Assembly (NCBI GenBank): GCA_036877525.1
Contig: JAZGTH010000040.1
Location: forward strand, 1,550,001-1,614,000
Direction: 5' to 3'
DNA: 64,000 nucleotides
From: Chromobotia macracanthus
Taxonomy: Eukaryota; Chordata; Actinopteri; Cypriniformes; Botiidae
Shown here in pieces: positions 61,137-64,000 of the stretch; positions within the stretch are counted from its first letter, which is position 1, and every line of letters begins with the position of its first letter. The notes beneath the pieces were generated by a model. The model saw nothing but the letters and a program-made list of their open reading frames with translations. It was not told where the DNA came from and did not search any database. The position numbers and the translations under genes are program-made.

Positions 61137-64000
61137 ACACTTTCTGTTTAAATCTGGGCCACCTATGTGGAAATAAATTGGATATAAATTTTTTTGCAGT
61201 TTGACTCCAGTGTAAACAGTTATGTCAGAAATATATAACAATGTTCATTAGGTCTCAAATATTATGACGCATGCTTTGACACATTCACAATAAAAAATAA
61301 AAATGAGAATGAAAATGTATAATTTAGGACTGGAAGTCCAGAGTCCATCTAATGTTTTATAATAACAAAATATGGTATCATATGAAATATGATATATACT
61401 GTTATTAAATTTGTTGTTGTTATGATGAACATGCCAGGGAACGTTTCGATTTAGAATTGGCCTGTGGTGTAAATTTAGCCTTAGTGTGAGCAGAGCAGCC
61501 GCCCCTCTTCTAACCTCTATTACCAGCTTCTAAATTACCCACTGTTCATTCACACAAAAGAGTGAATAACACAAGCATGGAAGAATTTTCCACCACCAAT
61601 AAGCAATTTACCCTCCCATTGTTAGCCCGTGATCCCCTGCTTCTCACTTAATAGCAACTGTTGGAAAGCGTTCTTTGTTCGGTTTCAAAAGATGTCTAGA
61701 AGTCAAGATGATAAGTGGAGTGTTGCTTGGGCTTAATGCAGACAAGCGAGTCTTGGGAAAGGATCTGTAGTTTTGTTGTTTGGTTCTTGACTCAGGCACG
61801 AAGGGGTGGGTGCAACACTTTTAACACTAACATTATTGATTGCGTTGTCCCTTTAAATGGTGGTCTTCAATTAGATGTCATGGTTAAAAAAAGGCTTGCA
61901 AATGAGAGCAAGAGAAGTGTTTTTTTAAAAAGAAGGAAACGTTTGCATACCATGGCTGAGTCGAGAGGCCTGTCAGAATGTTTGTGTTTTGTTTGAATTG
62001 AACTCGGGCCTTGCTAATTACTCAAAGAATTGTTTCATTGTTTTCAAGGAAGATATCAGCTTTCAAACAGGTCATGGCTGACAAGAAACCGATTAACAAA
62101 TGACATCAACTTCATATAAACACATGTCAAGAGGCTTGATTTGTTCAATCAAGGGTGAAAGTTTTTCTAGAAAGGAACTGTTTTGTGCTTGTTCTCAAAT
62201 CAGTTGAGTTGCCTAGATTATAGATTACAAGAATTGTCAGTTCAATGTTCTGAGGTTATTTTTTTTATAGCGTGTCATCGTTTTGTTTCCGTGTGAGGCC
62301 AATGTACTCAGTGTTCTTTGTCTTTATCAGTAGTTCTGCTCTTTTATAGATTGAATCTTGGAACACAGAATTTTCTTTGGGGTGAACAACCACTACTTGA
62401 ATATTTATGATCTCCTTTTGGAAACATTATAATCATCTTTAATGCGTTTAGCATTTGTACAAGCTCTGTGCAAACTGTCCAGCAGTCTGGTCCTATTGGG
62501 AGGTCATGAACTGTGATAACTTCAGTTTCTCTTCCTATTTTGACAGTGTTTAAAGTACATGGGTACTCTGGTCTGGAATAAATGGATGCTAGGAGCAACC
62601 CTTCAAATGGTCATAAATAAGCAGAATAATGTTTTCTTGCACAAAATTACCTTATAAGAAAAGCTCTGATACAGATGGGTTCAAAACGGTACAGGTGCAA
62701 AACGGCTTATGAAGACTGATTGCTAACCTGAGTTCTTGGGCTCTGTCCCAATTAACACTCTAAGACCAACGCAGCAAAGCAATTCCCTATTAGTGAGACA
62801 CTCTTTATTTTTTGTGCCAGTATTTTCCTTCCAGCAGAACTTAACTCAATCCTGAGTCAATTGACAATGACCACAGCACATGGCTACAAAACCAGACAGC
62901 TGAATGGCTGCTAATTACTGTTGGCATGTCAAGCACACCTGTCTTTTTAGCTATTGACATTCATTAAAACACTGAGGGAAACTGTATGCAGCGGATTTAG
63001 CAACAGTCAATGAATCAGCATTTATCTACCACTGATTATTTGTATATTATTTGTATATTCTTTGTATGTTCTTTGTGTTTTATGTGCATTCAAGGGTCAG
63101 GGTTTATTTTGATTGGTTGGTTATTTTCACATCCACATTCTAAACTACCACAAGGCTAAAAGTTTACATACTTGAAGAGTAGCATGACTGTTGTAATCAT
63201 ATAGAAAATGATTAAAAACATGTATTTTTAAAGAACATAGTTGTTTCACAAATCACATTTGAGGTATGACTGCATGTCAGTTATGTTGTAGAACAAAATG
63301 AAAAAGAGCAGACAGAATTTTACATGAATCTTAATAGAAAACTGCTGTTTTTTTTGCTTTATGCATTTATTAGCTTTTGATTAATAAATGTTAGATTATT
63401 GGTCCCAATAACAAGGGAACTCGAGCTTCAGAAATTCTGATTCTGCAAACTGCATAGGATTTCTGTTTTAAATATTTTGGTATGGTTTTGTTATTTTTGT
63501 CCCTTGCTGAGGCTCGAATCTGACTAACGCAATGTGTTTTCTCATAAAGTTTCTTATATCTTTTATAGCGCACTTCTTTTGACTTTCATCACATCTACAC
63601 TGCTATTATGACATTAACACAGTGTTTACTTAAATCCTCTCATTGGCTTCACCCTGCCACATCAGCGAGATCTTTAAGCCAGTTCTTGCGTGCAAGAGAT
63701 GAGTTTGGCCTGTTGCAATGGCAGTTGTTTTCTGCATTTTTCACATTTAAATATGAAAGGGGAATATATTAGCCTGTTCTCTCCTCCCAGTGAACTGATA
63801 GAAAGACCAGGGGCTGTGGGACAAGTCTCACCACACCAAAATGAAGTTAAGATGTTTCAGAAGAGGGTGAGGTCAGGTCCAGATCTCAGTTCACACTGAG
63901 GCATTTGGCTCATCAGACGGGAAGTGGAATGCATAGTGAAGGGTTTCGATATACAGTCAGACCCCGCGAACAGCTTGTTGCAGTTAGTGATGTCAGGAGA

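Larger units (their letters stand above)
56632..64000. other. Probable intron, no coding exon seen
   Basis: No frame with good splice flanks or protein similarity. A GC-richer block at 57300-57560, the inverted repeat at 59377-59514 and short tandem repeats are the only structures noted. A CTGGTC/GACCAG-type repeat patch lies at about 59850-59970. Confidence 0.45.

Noticed and set aside
1..64000. Operons, CRISPR arrays, phage or bacterial defence genes
   Set aside because: None seen; all confident genes are spliced or otherwise typical vertebrate genes.

Overview
This window looks like nuclear DNA of a ray-finned fish, probably an otophysan or cyprinid relative of zebrafish. The evidence is compact multi-exon genes with GT-AG introns, an AT-rich background with many microsatellites, copies of a teleost tRNA-derived SINE, a hAT-like element with 8-bp target duplications, and a fish-type odorant receptor remnant. 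Species cannot be read from the sequence alone. There are no prokaryotic, viral or CRISPR features.

Layout. Positions 1-18083 hold no coding exon I can recognise. This is probably the first intron of a minus-strand gene whose non-coding first exon and GC-rich promoter lie at about 18084-18440; numbl is a synteny-based guess. Next comes coq8b (minus, 19334-24679; 15 exons, 625 aa). A divergent promoter region separates it from fbxo46 (plus; 5' UTR exon ending at 25980, single coding exon 28699-30693, 664 aa). slc5a2/SGLT2 (minus, 32006-36044; 15 coding exons, 658 aa) faces fbxo46 tail to tail. An unresolved minus-strand transcript may lie at 37187-38760, head to head with sars2 (plus, 39058-44204; 16 exons, 513 aa). 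The next 9 kb is gene-poor and holds CTCF-like sites, SINE copies, an odorant receptor pseudogene and a LINE remnant. diablo/smac follows (plus, 53408-54833; 6 exons, 265 aa, TATA box), then the first exon (56541-56631) of an unidentified membrane or secreted protein gene whose intron appears to fill the rest of the window.

Gene models were rebuilt by hand from splice sites, and all intron phases close. In human, COQ8B, FBXO46 and SARS2 lie on 19q13, SLC5A2 on 16p11 and DIABLO on 12q24, so the block mixes several human syntenies. Three of the five firmly identified genes encode mitochondrial proteins: coenzyme Q biosynthesis kinase, mitochondrial seryl-tRNA synthetase and Smac. I see no operon-like or plainly novel multi-gene system. 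The most useful leads are the split start codon of coq8b, three very short upstream ORFs before fbxo46, the unidentified genes at 37-38.7 kb and 56.5 kb, a hairpin element at 1.7 kb, and the CTCF-like cluster between sars2 and diablo.
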